From NCBI GenBank assembly GCA_025980505.1, contig JAICXI010000117.1, forward strand, positions 1 to 6,379: a stretch of 6,379 nt of DNA, in the 5' to 3' direction. The translations under genes and the position numbers were made by a program. This DNA comes from a bacterium (lineage in GTDB: Bacteria; Oederibacteriota; Muellerivitia; Muellerivitales; Muellerivitaceae). Below are positions 5,412 to 6,379 of the stretch, piece by piece. The notes beneath the pieces are model-generated. The model did not search any database and was not told the DNA's origin. It was given only the letters and a program-made list of their open reading frames with translations. How positions within the stretch are numbered: position 1 is the first letter of the stretch; every line of letters starts with the position of its first letter.

Positions 5412-5466
5412 CATTCGGCCTTTTAAAGCCGAAGATTCTTTGGGGCCCCCAAAAGGGGCGCCCCAA
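5412..5466. other. Structured intergenic segment with two adjacent inverted repeats
   Basis: The 5371-5469 gap holds two hairpins. Near the barrel stop, four alternating G/C blocks (5440-5466: TTGGGG, CCCC, GGGG, CCCCAA) can pair in more than one way. The second is TTCGGC (5414-5419) with GCCGAA (5428-5433), enclosing a partly self-complementary loop. Neither is followed by a strong T-tract on the minus strand, so I do not call a terminator. The downstream gene has a good Shine-Dalgarno, but a promoter is not evident; TAAAAT at 5403-5408 on the minus strand is the best -10-like word and lacks a -35. Confidence 0.5.
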
Positions 5467-5469
5467 CCC

Positions 5470-6379
5470 CTACCAGCCGACCATTTGGCTCCCACCCAGT
5501 TGGAAAAAGAACTTGTAGCTGAAGGGGTTTCCCGCGTAAGCGGCCGAAAAGTCCGCCGGGGTCTGGTCGTTGGTGACCGAAGCTCCGGCCCGCAGTTCCC
5601 ACCCGTCCCAAGCCGCCAATTGGCGGCTGTAACCCAGGGTGATGGCCGAAACCCACCGCCCCCTGTCCGGATCGGACAGGCCGGTGATTTCAAGCTGGTT
5701 GGGCGTGCGTTGCAAAACTTCCACCCGGGCAAAGACGCTGGTCTTGGCGTCCGCCAGGACGCCCTCCTCCAGCACCGAATTCAAGTAACCGGCGTTGTCG
5801 ATGTGGGTGATGCCGCCATAAACAAGGGTGTTATGGAAGGTCCAGTTATCCGAGACCGGCGTGTGGGTGTAGAGGGACGCCGAATAGCGTGGGGCGTCGG
5901 CGATGCCGGGTTCGGGATTCCCCACGTAAGCGTAGGAAGCCATCAACAGGACTTGGGGCGATAATTCCTGCATGACCCGCAAGGCGTAGGAGTCCAACGG
6001 GCCCAGGGGCAGGTCCACCCGGGTGGGGTCGGGCTCCGCCCCGTGGAAAACCGAGGCTTCGATGTGCAAGCCGCCCAGCTTCAGGGATTCCCCCAGGACG
6101 GAGCCGGTGATATGGCCCACATCCTGGCCGATGTGGTGCCCCAAGGGCGTGTCCGGGTTCACCATGCCGGTCAAGCGGTGCATGAAGGCGATGGGGCCGT
6201 CGGTGGATTCGCCCCGGGGCGCGGCGAAAAGTTTCAGGTTACTCTTGTCTCCCGAATCCAAGGCGATGGTATCGCTGAGGGTCAGGCCCATGATGGGCGA
6301 ACTGTGGGGATGCTGGGCGTCGACGAAGGGGGTCCCGTCCGCCCGGTTTTCGCCGATTTGCAAAAGCTCGGGCGTACCG
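5470..6379 (-). CDS. Outer-membrane beta-barrel-like protein with conserved His motifs (5' end outside window)
   Basis: The 302 visible residues run from the window edge to a stop at 5470-5472; the reading frame is open to the edge, so the start and signal peptide lie beyond it. The N-terminal visible part carries His-rich motifs at fixed places: QHPH (22-25), GPIAFMHRLTGM (61-72), PLGHH (78-82) and GQDVGHITG (84-92). These resemble a family of hypothetical outer-membrane proteins I recall with a D-x-QHPHD ... AFMHR ... HH ... HI pattern, sometimes near heavy-metal efflux genes; that is recollection, not a search. The rest has alternating polar/hydrophobic strands with aromatic residues, such as YALRVMQELSPQVLLMASYAYVG, and ends FFFQLGGSQMVGW, plausible for a barrel with a terminal aromatic. 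The His and Met residues suggest metal contact, which is inference. It probably heads or belongs to the operon with the Cys/His/Met-rich membrane protein, although a 99-bp structured gap separates them. Confidence 0.75.
   Translation of the reverse strand, partial: GTPELLQIGENRADGTPFVDAQHPHSSPIMGLTLSDTIALDSGDKSNLKLFAAPRGESTDGPIAFMHRLTGMVNPDTPLGHHIGQDVGHITGSVLGESLKLGGLHIEASVFHGAEPDPTRVDLPLGPLDSYALRVMQELSPQVLLMASYAYVGNPEPGIADAPRYSASLYTHTPVSDNWTFHNTLVYGGITHIDNAGYLNSVLEEGVLADAKTSVFARVEVLQRTPNQLEITGLSDPDRGRWVSAITLGYSRQLAAWDGWELRAGASVTNDQTPADFSAAYAGNPFSYKFFFQLGGSQMVGW

Overview
The window is a 6.4 kb piece of a GC-rich chromosome in which every supported gene lies on the minus strand, so transcription runs from position 6379 towards 1. 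Signal peptides and beta-barrel-like proteins point to a Gram-negative (diderm) bacterium. The MEP isoprenoid genes, radA and several GTG/TTG starts fit this, but nothing here fixes the phylum.

Layout in transcription order. (1) 6379-4344, an envelope block: a large outer-membrane-type protein whose 5' end is outside the window, a 105-residue two-helix membrane protein with a Cys/His/Met-rich tail, and a secreted DUF4412-like protein. The last two are 25 bp apart, each has a good Shine-Dalgarno sequence, and the block ends at a clear intrinsic terminator. The metal-ligand-type residues suggest a role in envelope metal (possibly copper) handling; this is inference. (2) 4348-3666: a putative promoter overlapping the terminator's T-tract, followed by a secreted or outer-membrane protein of unknown function. 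(3) 3656-3193: a GxxExxY (PD-(D/E)XK_3-like) gene of visibly lower GC, bracketed by 26-bp inverted repeats (23/26 identical). It looks like a small inserted cassette. (4) 3171-1: a housekeeping run of radA, an AlkD-like DNA alkylation repair gene (4-bp GTGA overlap with radA), ispD and the start of ispF. The ispD-ispF gap contains a long imperfect hairpin with a tandem octamer.

The housekeeping genes pair two DNA-repair functions (branch migration/recombination by RadA, alkylated-base removal by the AlkD-like protein) with steps 3 and 5 of the MEP pathway (IspD, IspF). The most interesting items are the GxxExxY cassette with its terminal inverted repeats, the similar-looking hairpin in the ispD-ispF gap, and the small periplasm-facing Cys/His/Met protein beside the His-motif barrel. 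I found no convincing plus-strand gene, RNA gene, CRISPR array or transposase. No intergenic stretch exceeds about 110 bp, apart from the terminal repeats around the cassette.
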